NCBI GenBank assembly: GCA_015143295.1
Contig: CM026571.1
Span: forward strand, 9,924,501-9,988,500
Direction of reading: 5' to 3'
From: Tetracentron sinense
Taxonomy: Eukaryota > Streptophyta > Magnoliopsida > Trochodendrales > Trochodendraceae
DNA: 64,000 nucleotides
The notes under the pieces were generated by a model. It was given only the letters and a program-made list of their open reading frames with translations, had not been told where the DNA came from and ran no database searches. Below are positions 12,501-27,500 of this stretch, in pieces. Positions within the stretch are counted from its first letter, which is position 1. Each line of letters begins with the position of its first letter. The position numbers were made by a program, and so were the translations under genes.

Positions 12501-15500
12501 CATAAGATGCTCAATGAATAGGATTTTGTCAAGCACTAGTCATTAGGATTGGGAGACCGCATTTTGAAATCCTCAACCTTAGTCAACCTAAGGATTCTAA
12601 GAAAATCAAAATTTCAAGCCACACCAGAGGGGAATGGGTTTAACCAACACAGAAATGACAAAGACATGGATAAGATAGATACAAGGGTTGTTCAGCCCTA
12701 CCATAAGTCTTTGATAAATCTCATGGTTTCCTACCCCAACATTAAGTCTAATATACAGGAGAAAAATCGGAAAGATGTTCAACATAAATTTCAAAGAAAA
12801 CAGAGGCTAACATAAGTAGCTGGGTAGGAATCCCACCCAGTAGGATCCATCTTGTATTTACTCTTAATAACCAATCCGAATTGCAATTATGCTCACAAGG
12901 GAATCTCCACACCACTTACTCCAAAGTGCCAAATTTGTCTCCATAATCTTATCAATATTTGTTGTAATGGGACTAGATCTATAAGCCCATGATGCATGGT
13001 AGACTTTATTATGGTCTTATATTTTTACACACTAGTAAGGGCATTACTGTCATTTACAATATTATTTTTATTAATTGTGTCTGCAAGTGGAAGAAGAGGT
13101 TGGCTTTGCCAACGCAGTCCGTGCGGTATAGAAGATTGGTCCGCTCCGCAAAGCTGAGCTTTTCGGTTCGCTCCCCGTATGGGGTCGGCCTTCTTACCAA
13201 TCTGCCTCCTTTCTATATACTCATTATTCCAGCCCCAGAGAACATGTTTCTCTTCTCTTCTCCTCTTCTTCTTTATTTTGTTTCTTCCATTTGATCTCTT
13301 CTAAGACATAAATTTCTACTTGGTATTAGAGCCATATCAAACAAAGGACTCAACTAGAGATCAAGAAGGACCAAAGAGGACCAAACTCAAGGCGACATCA
13401 GCGGCCGTAGAGACCCCCTCGGATCTGATTAAAAATGGTTCAGGTAAGAGAATTATTTTTGGGATTTTCTGTCAATTACACAAGATATTGTAAGATGTTT
13501 TTTATGATATTATGCCCACTCAATTGATTTCGGGAAAAAAATCAATTTTTAGTCAATCAAATGGGAGGAATCCTTATTTTTGGGGATGGATCTTGTTGAT
13601 CAAGTTTGGTCTATTTGATATTTCTTGTGTTTGAAACAAGTTCATGCGATTTGGTGAAGAATAGAAGATTCTACATTGATTTCTTTAGGGCATATGTACT
13701 GCGCAAGTTGTTTTGGGGTTGCTTGGATAGTGAAATCCTATGTCTTTGAAACCTTCTGATCTATGAAGATTAGTGTGGTGTGTTGGGGGCTGTTTTTGTA
13801 TAAATTTGAGGAGGAGAGGTTGGAATTTGCCTAATTGTTGTTATTTGTGCCAGGGGGAGGAGGAATCGGTTGATCATTTACTTATTCATTGCCCATTTGC
13901 GCAGAGGCTTTGGGGGTATTTGCTGTCTCAACTTGGGGTTGGTTGGGTGTTTCTCGCATCCTATCAGGCGCTGCTGTCCGGTTGGCTTTCAGCCTTGCTA
14001 GATAGCCCGGTGGATCTCGTTTGGACCTTTATTCCAGGGGTGGTTTCATGGTCCTTATGGAAAGAGCAGAACAGGAGGGTGTTCGAGGATTCCACGTTGT
14101 CTTGGGAGAGAGTGAGTACTCGCACACATGCGTTGTTGCGAGAGTGGGTCTCCGTGAAGTTTGATTTGGTGGAGATAGGGTTTGACGAAGTCATTTCGTA
14201 ATCGTGTTTGGGGAGGGGTCTTATTGTTTTTTGTGTTTTCTTAGTGTAGTTTCTATTTGTATCTTGGAGATTCATAATTTGTGAATCTTCTTTTATCTTC
14301 TTTTCTATTTATATAATTACTTTTACCGATCAAAGAAAAAGTATCTTGTGGTGATTGAAGGCTCCGAGGTGTTTTTCCATAAATTTGTTAGTTCCATAAG
14401 AGACAATATGTCTGTGAACAGTGGTATAGAGGGAAGTTCCTCAAGTACTAGAAGCTAGGAGTTCCATCTTATGTGATTTCTCAACCGGAGAATCTAGGTT
14501 TATGAATCACAACTGTGAAGTTGGATAATAGTAATTACTAGGAGTGGTCTTAGTCTGCGAAGATGTTTATCAACAATCGGGGAAAGAGTGGGAGTCTGAA
14601 AATCTCACAGTAATGTCTTGGTTACTGCATTCTATGTAGCCCCAAATCTCTTGAGGATTTCTTTTTCTAAGGATAGCTAAGGAGATTTGGGACTTAGTAG
14701 CTCAGACGTATTCCTGAGCTGTAACATTGCCCAAGTTTATCAGTTATGTAAGAAGATAGCTCATTTTAAACAGGATGACAAACTCTTGACTGAGTACTTT
14801 GCTCGTCTTCATGCTACGTGGGGGAATTAAATCATTATCAGATGCTCCAGCCGATGTGTACCACTGATGGTGAAGATGAAGACTTGCGGAGCAGAACATG
14901 ATATTTGAGTTCTTGATTAAGTTGAACTCAAATTTTGATTGTGCATGGTTAAAATTCAGATTAAGGATGAGTTGCATCCTTGAGCCATGTTGATGCCCTT
15001 GTTCAGAGTGAGGAGAGTAGGCGGGTTGTTATGCATACTCTTGCTAATAGTTCCGTGCAGTCTACCCTAGCATCAACATCAGTCTCAGAAATGGGGAAAG
15101 GGAGGATGACCTTGCAAACTGAAGGAAGGTATGAGTTTAGAAGAGAATGATAAACTTAAGTCTGACCATTGTGGGAGGTCGAGGCATACCAAGGAAACAT
15201 GGTGGGATTTGGTTGGAAGACCAAACAAATTTACTGGTCCTAGATCTTCATCAACTGCACATAGTGCTTCTTCTACAGGTTTCACATCTTCTAGGCCACT
15301 TCTTCCTACTCAACCTTCTTCAAGAGAGATGTTGACAGTTGTCATAGTTCCTTGGGAAGAGCTTGAGAGCCTTAGATGCCTCTTCCCTCAATTGGATCAT
15401 TCTTCCCATCATTCACATCTCTTGCCTAATCAGGTATCAATGCTTTTGCTTTTACTCACCATGTTTATTTTGAGCCTTACCCTGGTTAAAATTGTATTAT

Positions 15501-18500
15501 TGATTCAGGAGCTTTTGACAAGATGTATGCTACATCTTTTATTTTTCTTCGTAAAACTCATCTTCCAGTAATGTTAAAGTCAAGGTTAATGATGGGTCCC
15601 TCTCAATTTCAAGGAAAGGAACCATCAGAGTTTTCCCTTGTCTTAACTTATCCTCTGTTTTGCTGCTTTTGCATGTACCTGATTTTTCTTCTAATATTTT
15701 GTCTGTTAATAGCTTGACCAGGACCTTAAATTGTTGTGTAGTTTTTTTCTTCACATTGTGTGTTTCATGATCTAGAGACACGACAACAAATTGGAAGTGG
15801 GCATGAAGTTGATGGTCTTTACCTACTAGATCATGCTGCACTCCAGTCAAGTAGTGTCAATAAAGACCGAATTTTGCATTGGCATAACTGGCTTTGTCAT
15901 TTGTCCTTTCAATCATTGAAACTTGTGTTTCATAGTCTATTTATGTCTGTCAGTCTGCAAAGTTGTAGTATGAAGTGTGTGAACTAGCAAAACATTGTTC
16001 GAGTATCTTTTCCTCTTAGTAATAATAAAAGTCGGTTTCTTTTATATATTGTGTATTCTGAACCTTCTCTACTTTATCTATATTTGGTTTTCGTTTGTTT
16101 GTGGATGATTGCACTTGGTATACATGGATTTATATTATGAAGATTATAGATGAGATACTTAATATCATTTGTGTTTTTCATAAGATGGTGAGGATGTACC
16201 GATGTAGTTTGAAAAGAATATCAAAGTGCTAAGATCAGAAAATGGACATGAGTATTTAGGAGGATAGCTTAGGTTATATCTAGAAGAACACGAGATTGTA
16301 CATCAGAACAATTGTCTATAATCCACATCAAAATTGAGTAGCATAATGAAAGAACAGACATCTACTAGAGGCTATAGAAGTCTTTTGCTAGCTATGAAGG
16401 TTGAGAAGAGGTACTGATTTGAAGTCGTGCTCACTGCGGCATATCTTATCAATCATATGCCATTAAGGGTGATGGAACTTAAATCCCCACATCAGTTGTT
16501 GTTTCCTGAGCATCCTGCTTTTCGCTTTCCTCTTAAGGTATTTGGGTATACCTGTTTGTTCACATTTTGGGTCCAAATAGTTTCAAACTGAATCCTAAGT
16601 CAATCAAAATCTATTTATGGGTTATTCTTCCACTCAAAAAGAGTATACATGTTGTGATCCCCTTCTTCTCCAGTATTCCTCTTCAGGGGGAGAGTAGTAA
16701 TGAAGAGGCTCACCCTCCACTTCCATTGTTTGTTGATCTTCGTCATGTGATTCAGCCATCTCCTTCTTCTTCATAGTCTGAGTCTACTAGAGGTGAGAGA
16801 ACAAAGAGCTGAAAACTCACTCGAGGAGGTTTAAGATAAAGTCTACATCAGCATAACAACCTTCTCATCCTATAATTGTGGATCCAGAAACTATTCCCCT
16901 TGATAAGTTCTCATCTTCTAATATTCCTGATGATGATGTTCCCATTGCCTTACACAAAGGGAAACACACTTGTACAACTGTTCATCCAATTCTCCACTTT
17001 CTTTCTTATGATCCACTTTCTTCACCTCTTCGAGCCTTTGTTTCCGTTGTCTTCAGTGTATATTCCTTCTAGTGTGCAGAAGCCTTAAAACATCCATAAT
17101 GGAATGAAACCATATAGAAGAAATGAAGGCTCTCATGAAAAAATAGTTGAGAACTTGTTGACGCTCCTAAGGAGAAGAAGCTAGTGGGTGTACACGGTGA
17201 AGTTAAAAAGTTGATGGAATAGTAGATAGACAAAGCAAGACTGGTTGTTAAAGGGTTTACTAAAACCTATGGAGTTCACTATCATGAGACGTTTGCTCCA
17301 GTTGCCAAGTAGAACTCTGTTAGGATGTTGCTCTCACTGGCTGCAATTTTTTTTGGGTCCATCATCAGTTGGATGCGAAGAATGTGTTTCTTCATGGGAA
17401 TTTACAGGAAGAAGTTTATATGGTTTTCCCACCAGGCAAAATCAAGAAGGTAAGGTATGTAGGTTAAAAAAGACAATCTAAGGGCTAAAGTAGTCACTAG
17501 GGCATGGTTTGAAAATTTTAGTAGGCCAGTGAAGAAATTTGGATATGTTCAAATTCATGCAAATCACACACCTTATTTGTGAAGAACTTGTGAGGTACCA
17601 CTACAACTTTTAAATGAATATGGGGACGATATTATGGTGACAAGTGACAATCCTCAAGAGATTCAGAGACTTCAAAAGGTTCTAGCTAAAGAGTGTGAGA
17701 TCAAGGATCTGGGTCCCTTAAGATACTTCTTTGGAAATGAGGTTGCTTGGTCCAAAAAGGGTCTTCATCTCCCAAAGGAAGTATGTCTTAGACTTACTAC
17801 AATACACATGAAAGTTTGGTGTGAAGCCAGTTGATACACCTATAGAAGCTAATTTCAAACTTGATCATAAAGGTGGAGAACCTCCAGGATCCAGAGGATG
17901 TTCAGAAGTTCAAAAGACTAGTTGGAAGACTTATTTATTTGTCCTTGATGCGGCCAGACATTGCTTATGTTTTCAGTTTATGCAAAAGTCATAGACTACC
18001 CATTTTAAGGTAGCTGAAAGGGTACAATGTTATCTAGTCTTTGTTGACAAAGGTATTTATGCGATTTCATGTTATTAGCTATATTGTGTGTATTACGCGT
18101 ACTGTATCTAATACACGTAATACACATAGGGTAAAAGTGTAATTCTCTTCTTTAGTAATAATATATAAAGGAAATGAGAGACGTGAGTCATTAATGCTCT
18201 CAAACCCTAATCACTTTCTTCTCTTTCTCTTCTCTTTCTTTATTCTCTACCTCTTTCTACTTGAGATCAAAGCCTATTGATCTAAGGGATCAATAAAGAA
18301 CACAAAAGATAACAAAAAAGAGGGAAATTCTGATGTCGGATGGCGTCAGCGTTCGTACGAACTGACATCATCTGACGCACTGACGGTCATCGGATCTCAA
18401 TTGTAAAGGTGTGTTATGATAGGTCTTGATTTTAAAATCAAATTTCATGTGATTTGGAGTTGTTTTGAGAAAGTTATGACACTTTTTATGGGAACAGAAA

Positions 18501-21500
18501 AAAATTTAGATTAATGTTTTCTAGCCACCAGATTCGTATAGAGATATTTTTTTGAATTTGATCTCAAGTGGATTCTTCATTTTTTTATTCTTGATCTAAT
18601 GGAGGTGGTAGTGGATCGTTTGGACCTATATTAAAGCTCCAGTGATCAATTTTTCAGACCATATTTGTTGTTTATTCTGTGTTTTTGAGGGTTTGGTTCA
18701 TTTTCTTATGAATAAAAGTGTTGTAAAATGCTTGGTAAAAGTGATTGAAGATGTCTAAAGGATTGGAAGGATGTGAATCTAAGTTGTGGGGCTTAGACCT
18801 TTTATGAGAATCTATCTTGGCAAGCTATCTTTGGGCAAGCTATTTGGGCGTTATGGACTTGGTGCAATAAATCTATATTTGATCATACTTTTGTCAGGCC
18901 TAATGATCCTATAGATTACATCTTGTTCCAAACCCGTGAGTCCGAGGAAGTCCTGAAGGTAGAAAACTTTAGTCATTTGAAACAACTACGTTTTGTCTCT
19001 TGGACTCCCCCTCTAATGGGATGGGTGAAACTTAACACAGATGGAAGTTCCAGAGGAAATCTAGGAGAGGCCTCTCTCTAGGGGTGGCCTGATTCGTGGA
19101 GATGATGGTAGGTGGTTGATTGGTTTTGGGAACAATATTGGCATTTGCTTTGTCACTGTGGCTGAACTTTGGGCGCTCTACCATGGGTTAACGCTGCCTT
19201 GGTCCGAAGGCTATAGACGAGTTATTGTTGAGACTGACTCTAGTGCAGTGGTGACTCTTGTAACTAAAGATCTGGATAGTTCTAACCCCCATGGATCCCT
19301 CATTAAAGCTTGTAAAGAGCTCCTAGAAAAATCTTGGGAGTGCAAATTTGAGCATGCTTTTTGGGAGGGAAACCAAGCAGCAGATTGGATTGCTAACTTT
19401 AGCCACTCTGGGTCTCCTGGTGTTACCCTTTTTCAATCCCCACTCCCTGGTGTCTTAACATTTCTCAGAAATGATGTAATGGGGTTACTACCCCTTGGCT
19501 CTGTATTTAGTTTGTGGGTCTTCCCACCCATTGAACCAAAAAAAAAAAAGTGATTGAAGTTTGTGAAGGTTGAAGAGGCCGATTTTGAGAACCCTAAAGT
19601 ATTTTTGTAGGTTGCTTTCGTGTAAAAGCGACCCTATTTTACCTTTGTACGAGGCATTGAAGGGTTTCCTCCTATTGCTGTTTTTGTGCTGAAATTTTCT
19701 GTTATTGACCTAGTTGGTCAGATTTATAAGGAAAGTATTCATTTGAAGTGTTGGATATTATTCCGTGTTTTTCTAAGACGATGTCGACTTTAGAAAAATC
19801 GGATGTTTCTAAGCCACCTCCCACCTCCTCGGGCTTCCAATATGAGTAATACTCCAATAGAGAATCCTAATTTTCAGATTACTATAGTCAAATTGGATGG
19901 GCAAAATTATCTTGAATGGTCTCAATCGGCAAAAATGTTTATCGGAAGCCGGAGGAAGTTGGGATATATTAATGGAAAAATTTGTGAACCTAAGGAAGAT
20001 GCTCCAGGGTATGAGCAATGGGAGTCTGAAAACTTGACTATTATGTCATGGTTATTTCACTCCATACAACCACAAATTAGTAGGGGGTTTTTATTTCTTC
20101 ACACACTGCAAAGGGGATTTGGGATTTTGTAGCTCAGACTTATTCTCAGACAGAGAATATTGCTCGTGTCTATTAGCTAAGTCAGGAAGTTGCTCATTTT
20201 CGATAGGGTGATAAGTCTTTGGCAGAGTATTTTACCCATCTTCGCAGTATGTGGAAAGAGTTAGATCACTACCAGATTTTTTAAGTTTTATGCTCTAGGG
20301 ACGGAGCTCTTTACAAGAAACAGGTCGAGTAAACTAGAATTTTTGAGTTTCTTGCAGGACTGAATCTGAATTTCGAGCTGACAAAGGTATAGTTACTTGG
20401 GAAGGATAAGTTACCATCCCTGAATCATGTTTATGCTTATGTTCAGAGTGAAGCAAGCAGGAGGACTGCCATGATACCTATTGTGGGTAATGAGCACTAG
20501 CTTTTTTCACAGTGGGACAAAGGGGTAATAGAAATGGGCCCAGACAACCGCAAAGGAACTATGTTCGTCCTGAAGACCGTGATAAGTTAAAGTGTGATTA
20601 TTGTGGCCGAAGGAGACACACGAAGGAAAACTGTTGGGATTTGGTTAGTCAACCACAGAAGTTCAATAGGCAAGGTTCTTCCACTGCTCAGAATGCCTCT
20701 ACAAGAGATGCATCTAGTTCGATCCTTTCTCCTCCTTCAGCTACTCGAGCACCTCAAGAAACCTCGAAAAAAAAAAATTTCTACAAGGATATGATCTTTA
20801 TCTCTAAGGACAAAATAGAGAACATTCGACACTTCATGGCACAGCTAGATGGCCTATCTGCTACCTCTACCTTTACCTCTACCTTTGCTCAATCAGGTAT
20901 CGTTGGTTCTGCTCACCATGTGTCTATTCTTCAAGTCCCCCCTGGATAATTGACTCTGGTGCTTCTAAGCATATGATTGGTATGCCATCTTTGTTTTCTA
21001 CTTATTTTGTTTGTTTTGGTAGAGATAAAGTTCAAATTGCAAATGAAACTCTCTCTTCTGTTGCTAGAAAGGGAGATGTTAATATTCCTTCTCACTTGTC
21101 TTTAGCCTTTGTTCTTCATGTTCCTGATTTTGCAGCAAATTTTCTATTTTTTAGTTCTCTTACCAAAAATTTGAATTGTAGTGTCACTTTCTTTCCTTTT
21201 TATTGTGTTTTTCAAGATTTGGTAACGAGGACGATGATTGGTACGGGCCGTGAAGCTGTTGGCCTCTATTTGTTGGATGCAACTCCACTGTTCCTTGAGC
21301 ATTTCAGTCTTATAATAGTAGTAAGTAGTAGTAGTGTCAATAAAGAGCGTGTCCCGTGTTGGCTTGCCTGTCTTAGTCATGTTTCCTTTCAGTACTTAAA
21401 GATTATGTTTCCAAACTTATTTGTTTCTCTCTATGTCTGATCTTCATTGTGAAGTGTGTGAACTTGCAAAGCATCATTGTGCTTCTTTTTTTCCTGGTAT

Positions 21501-24500
21501 TAATTGAAGTTCCACTGTGTTTGATATCATTCATACTATGTAGTCTATGTTTGGGGACCATCACCTGTTACCTCTATCTCTGGTTATCGATATTTTGTGA
21601 GTTTTGTTGATGAATATTCTAAATATACATGGATTTATCTCCTGAAATCAAAAGATGAGGTCTCTACTATTTTCAAACAATTCCGTATGTTAATTCAGAC
21701 ACAATTTGACAAAATGATCAAAATTCTTCGATCTGATAAAGGGGGAGAGTATATATGTGGGGGGTTGACCGAATATTTGACTACAAATGGGATAGAATAA
21801 TAGTACTTTTATTCGTACACCCCTCATCAGAACGGTGTTGCTAAAAGAAAAAATCATCATCAGTTGGAGGTAACTCGCGCTCTCCTATTACAGAGTAATG
21901 TTTCAAAGTTTTTTTGGGTTGAAGCTGTCCTAACTACTGTATTTCTTATTAATCGATTATTCTCTTGTGTTTTGCACTTTCGGCTCTTAAAACCTAAGAG
22001 TCCACTATTTCTGATTCCCCCCAAAATATTTGGTTGTGTTTATTATGTGCATATCTTGGGCCCCAAGAGAACTAAGTTGGACCCCAAGGCTCTTAAGTGT
22101 ATCTTCCTTAGGTATTCCTCTCATCATAAGGGATACAAATGTTATCATCCTCATTCTCGAAAAAAATGTCTGTATGGATGTTACATTCTTTGAGTTTGTT
22201 CCCTTCTATTTCAATCTTTTCTCTTTTAGGGGGAGAGTGAGTGTGAAGGGAGAAGGATTCCATTGCCAATTCCAGTTCTACCTCCCTCATCATTGGCCCT
22301 TGATGACTCTGTTACTGTTGCTCAAGAGGAGAATGTTAGAAAACAGGGGGAGATTCAAGTCTACTAAAGAAGGACGAAAGCAAACACGGACTCAAACCAA
22401 ATCATCTCCTCAGATGATCTAGGTAAAATCCTTCTTGTAAGTACTTCTTTGCCTCCAGTGTCTATTGATGAATCTATGATTCCTATTGCTCTCAAGAAAT
22501 GTAAGAGGTCTTGTACTCAACATCCTATTGCTAACTTTGTTTGTATCCTACAAAGTGTTGTCTCTATCTTACAAGTCGTTTGTGTCTTCACTGTCATCCA
22601 TTTCCATTCCATCTTCTGTCACCGATGCTTTAAACCAAGCAATGTGGAGAGAAGCAATGGTAGAAGAGATGAATGCGCTAGATAAAAATAATACTTGGGA
22701 GATGGTAGATCTTCCTCAAGGAAAAACTCTTTGGGGTGTAAATAGATGTTCACAGTCAAATGCAAAGCAGTTGAAAAAGGTATAAGGCAAGGTTAGTAGC
22801 CAAAGGCTACACTCAAAACTTATGGAATTGACTACCAGGTGACATTTGCCACAATAGCAAAGATGAATTCAATTCGTGTAATCTTATTATTGGCAGCAAA
22901 TCATTCGTGACCACTTTACCAACTTGATGTCAAAAATGCTTTTCTTCATGGTACTCTGAAAGAAGAAGTTTATATGTGACATCCTCAAGGATTTCACCTT
23001 GAAGGAAGTGAAAAGAAGGTGTGCAAGTTGAAGATGACGTTATATGGCTTAAAGAAATCTCCTAGAGCCTAGTTTAAAAGGTTCAATGCTGTTGTAAAGA
23101 GAATGGGATACTCACAAAGTCAGGCTGATCATACATTATTTGTCAGGCACACCAAGGATGACACTACAATCCTAATCGTGTAAGTAGATGATATAGTTGT
23201 CACAGGAAACAATATGACAGGGATCGAACAACTGAAGAAGTATCTAGCAAGTGAGTTTGAGATCAAGGATCTAGGTTTTCTTACGTACTTCTTGGGAATA
23301 GAGGTTGCTAGATCTTGCGATGACATATTTATATCCCAAAAAAAGTATATCTTAGATCTCTTACAGGAAACTGGAAAGCTTGGGACCAAACCAACTGACA
23401 CCCCAATTGAATAGAATCACAAAGTGGATGAGATAAATGGAGTTCCTTTGCAAGATGTTGGTAGTTTTCAACGATTAGTGGGGCGGCTAATCTATCTCTT
23501 TCACGATGCCTGATATTGCCTATGTTGTGAGTATAGTGAGCAGGTTTATGCATGCACTCAAGTCCACACACTTAGAAGAAGCATACAAGATTTTGAGGTA
23601 TCTCAAGTCATCTCTAGGTAGAGGACTCTTATTCAAAAAACATAGACATATGCGAATTGAGGTCTATACAGATGCAGATTGGGCAGGTGCTAAAGATGAC
23701 AAAAATCTACATCTGGTTACTGTACATTTGTTGGAGGTAATTTGATCACATGGTGTAGCAAAAAACAAGCAGTGGTTGCTTGCTCAAGTGCAGAAGCAAA
23801 GTTTCGAGCGATGACGCATGATTTATGTGAGTTACTGTGGCTAAAGATCCTCATTCAGAAGTTGAGATTTCTAGTTGAAGGACTTATGAGTTTATATTGT
23901 GACAACAAGGCAACAATCAATATAACTCATAAGTCATAACCCAGTGTTACACGATTGAACCAAACACATTGAGATAGATCGTCACTTTATCAGGGAACGT
24001 ATCATTCGAGGTGAAGTGTGCACTCTGTATATGAAGACTAATGATCAACTAGCTGATGTTCTTACCAAGGCCGTAGCAATGCTCGACTATTTGAAATGTT
24101 AGGCAAGATGGGCATGATATATATCAATGCACCATCTTGAGGGGGAGTGTTGACAAGGGTATTTCATATTATTAGCTATATTGTGTGTATTATGCGTATC
24201 GTGTCTAATACGCGTAACACACATGAGGGTAAAAGTGTAATTCTCTTCTTTAGTAATAATATATAAAGGAAATGAGAGACATGAATCATTAATGCTCTCT
24301 AACCCTAATTACTTTCTTCTCTTTCTCTATTCTCTACCTCTTTCTAGTGTCTTCACATTGAAGAGGGTTGCTTTACAATAAGAATGGTCCACCTACAAGT
24401 TGACAGCTATACAAATGCAGATTAGGCATGTTCAATCATAGTCAGGAGATCCATGTCGGGGCTATTGCACCCGTGTTGGTGGGAGGGGAACTTTATATGG

Positions 24501-27500
24501 AGAAGCAAGAAATTGGCAGTTGTTACACGATCCAATGCTGACGCAGAATACAGGGAAATTGCACTTGGAGCTTGTGAGTTAATATGGATCAAGATCCTTA
24601 TGATAGAGCTTGGGTTTCTAGTCTAGTCAGAGATGGAGATGTATTGTGATAACTGAGCAACTGTTAGTATTGCTCATTGTAGAACCCCGAATTTATTATT
24701 CTTGATATTCGTGATGACTATTAAATTTTATGGAAACCGTGTTTAAAAAATTTAATGTAATCAAACTCATAAATGTTATGCAAAATGCATTGATTTTGAA
24801 ACCCATAGAAATTACGTAATTTAAGACATTTTTGGAGTTAAATTTCATGAAAAGAAAGATAGACAAAATGTGGCAAGACTTTAAAAAAAAAAAAAAAGGT
24901 GATTGGCGCTCCAGCCGATCGATCGCCCAACAGCGGCGGCGATCGATCGCCAACAACGCCGTTTTGGCCTCTTTTTGCGCAATTTTTCGATTTTTGGAGT
25001 CCCTAGGGCTCCCAACACTATAAATACTCCTTATAATCGTAGGTTGAGAGTTTCTAAGGGTTTCTAAAGCTTTCTAAACTTAAAAGAGAGAGAGAAGGGG
25101 ATTTTGAAAGATTCAAGAGGAGAGATCAAAGGTTTTGCAAGAAAAAATGGTGAAAAGGCTTAGATCAATCCCATTCGCAAGCGCTTGATCCTAGGGAAGC
25201 GATCGGGAGAGGTTAATATAAATTCCTTCCTACCAATATGGTGATTTTGATATAAACATTATGAAAGTGATGAATTTCAACCAAGAACAAACAAGATTAA
25301 ACAAGCTTATGATGTTTCAATCTCTTATGGAAGATATATATGATGTTTAGAGAATGTTTTAATTATGAATTTCTTATAATAGGTAGATATGATGTTTTAA
25401 GAATGTTTCATTGTAATTTTATTATAGAAAATGGTTATGAGGTTAGAGATGTTATGATTTCTATTGTAAAAGATATTGATGATGTTAAAGATGTTCTTGT
25501 GATTTTATTATTCATATCAACAAGGGGAAAGGGAATGAATTTGTGGTGTATGTATGATGGAGAATGGAGGAAGGGATGATAATTGGATTTGATGGAATGA
25601 TTATGAGTTTGCTTTGAAATTATGATGTGTTATGAAACTAGGGTTTTGTGAGATTAATTTTATTAAACCATGCATTGAAAATTGAAGCATAATAAATAAA
25701 ATTGTTCCTTACTTTATTGTTGAAAACATAATAGATATCTTTTTATATAGATCAACTAAGAGAAATTCTGCATGTTTTAAACTGGTGTATGATTGACACT
25801 CATCATTATTTCACACACTCATTCACGAAATTAAATATGTACAAGCATGACAATAAGCAAGATAACAAGTATTATGCAAGTATATAAGAACACGAACATG
25901 ACTGTATGATTGAGTTTTGCACTGATCGAGTACCCACAAGCCTAAGATCAAGGCAAGACAAGCCGTATACACCGGTTAATGTGTAGACAAGCCGTATACA
26001 CCGGTTAATGTGTAGACAAGCCGTATACACCGGTTAATGTGTAGACAAGCCGTATACACCGGTTAATGTGTAGACAAGCCATATACACCGGATAATGTGT
26101 AGATAAGCCATATACACTGGATAATGTATAGACAAGCCGTATGCACCGGATAATGTATAGACAAGCCGTATGCACCGGATAATGTATAAACTGTGTGGTA
26201 CCTCGGAAAGTAGGGTATATGTTAATATTTACCCAATATATGGGGTAGAGTTATTTTAAGTTATTACACTTTGCATGTTGCTGGATACATTCACGAACAA
26301 GAAAGACCAGTAAGATAAATAGGAGAAACAAGTACAAGTGAGCACGCATAAGAATTGAGAAATTGAATTATGCTTCCGTACTCTGAATTGTTTATATGTT
26401 TACATGTCATGTTGAATTTTAAATTATGTTTTATATTAAATGTTGTTATATTGTTAGCTAGGAGTTTATATATACGCGACGTAACTTGTTACTCAGTCGA
26501 TGACTGTTGTTGTTGGCAGGTGCTAGATTTGATATTTGTGCCCAGGACCTTGGGAAGAGGAAGAGTACAAGGACGAAGAGGAAGAGCCAGCAGGTGATTA
26601 CCCCGATGGCGAATGGAATTTGGACCGTTGGCCATTTCATAGAAATTAGATTATTAGCATTTATATTTGGAGTTAAGACATTGTAATATACTTAATTTTA
26701 GATTTATGATTAAATTAAATTGATCATTGGGAATCACGATGTGAGATTTGAATTAATTATGATGTTTTAGTATTTTTTCCAGACATTAGACTTGATCAGG
26801 ATTTATTTAAAGAAAAATTTTCAGGTTCATGTTTTAGAATTGCCTTAAATGCTTTATGACAGGAAGATATGAAAGTGATGGTTAAGTCACGTGCAAAGTC
26901 TCACATTAACTTAGGTGGGATTTTGGGGCGCGACACTCATAATCCAGTTCAGTATGACAGGACGAAGCACATTGAAGTTGAGACACTTTATTCGAGAAAA
27001 GGTTGCTTCCAATGCATTAAATTCTATATGTCAAGACAGAGGATCAATTGCAAACATCATCACAAATCAATGGCGACAAGTTGACATCATGAAAATGTTA
27101 GCAAGCTGGAAATGTAAGATATCTATGCCCCGCTTGAGAGGGAGTGTTGTAATAGGCCTAGATCTATAAGCCCATGATGCATGGTAAACTTTATTTATGG
27201 TCGTATGCTTTTACACTATCGTGAGGGCATTACTGTAATTTATTATATTTTTTATAAATAAAGTTGTGGGTGTACACAAGTACACTCACTATTCCAGCTC
27301 TGAAGAACATGTTTCTCTTCTTTTCTACTCTTTTTCATCTTGTTTCTTCCATTTTTCTCTTCTAGGGCATAGTTTTCTACAATATTTAATCCATGTCTTT
27401 TTCAGATCTCAAAATCACCTCCCAAGCCCCAACAACCCAGACGGTCCTTAACCTCTTCATTATGCCACAGGAAATTACTACTCTGAATTGTTCACGCTCT

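Larger units (their letters stand above)
18042..24348 (+). mobile_element. Copia LTR retrotransposon B (fossil), inserted in Copia A
   Basis: LTRs are 18042-18261 and 24148-24348, both starting TGTTGACAA. The exact 5-bp duplication GTCTT flanks it (18037-18041 and 24349-24353). A weak Met-tRNA-like primer site follows the 5' LTR, and CTTGAGGGGGAG precedes the 3' LTR. Parts in order are gag (from about 19840), zinc knuckle [14 protein letters not shown] (about 20600), protease (IDSGASKHM, about 20950), integrase (21300-21900), reverse transcriptase (22650-23400) and RNase H (23500-23940). It resembles Copia A in gag and layout. It is broken, with roughly ten or more breaks. LTR similarity is about nine in ten by eye. 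Confidence 0.93.
12960..27381 (+). mobile_element. Copia LTR retrotransposon A (fossil, host of nested insertions)
   Basis: LTRs are 12960-13320 (361 bp) and 27145-27381 (237 bp). They are flanked by the exact 5-bp duplication ATATT (12955-12959 and 27382-27386). A primer site TGGTATTAGAGCC, like initiator-Met tRNA, follows the 5' LTR, and a polypurine tract precedes the 3' LTR. Recognisable parts in order are gag with a zinc knuckle (about 14400-15230), integrase-side sequence (15830-16500), reverse transcriptase (17230-17990) and RNase H remnants (24360-24670 and 26940-27070). The element is thoroughly broken, with well over ten breaks. By eye its LTRs differ more than those of Copia B, so it is the older of the two. 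Confidence 0.92.

Noticed and set aside
15539-15850. 103-codon minus-strand open frame in Copia A
   Set aside because: Antisense shadow of the retroelement polyprotein region.
25956-26188. Regular repeat array that could suggest CRISPR
   Set aside because: Units are contiguous with no unique spacers, and the context is a plant LTR.
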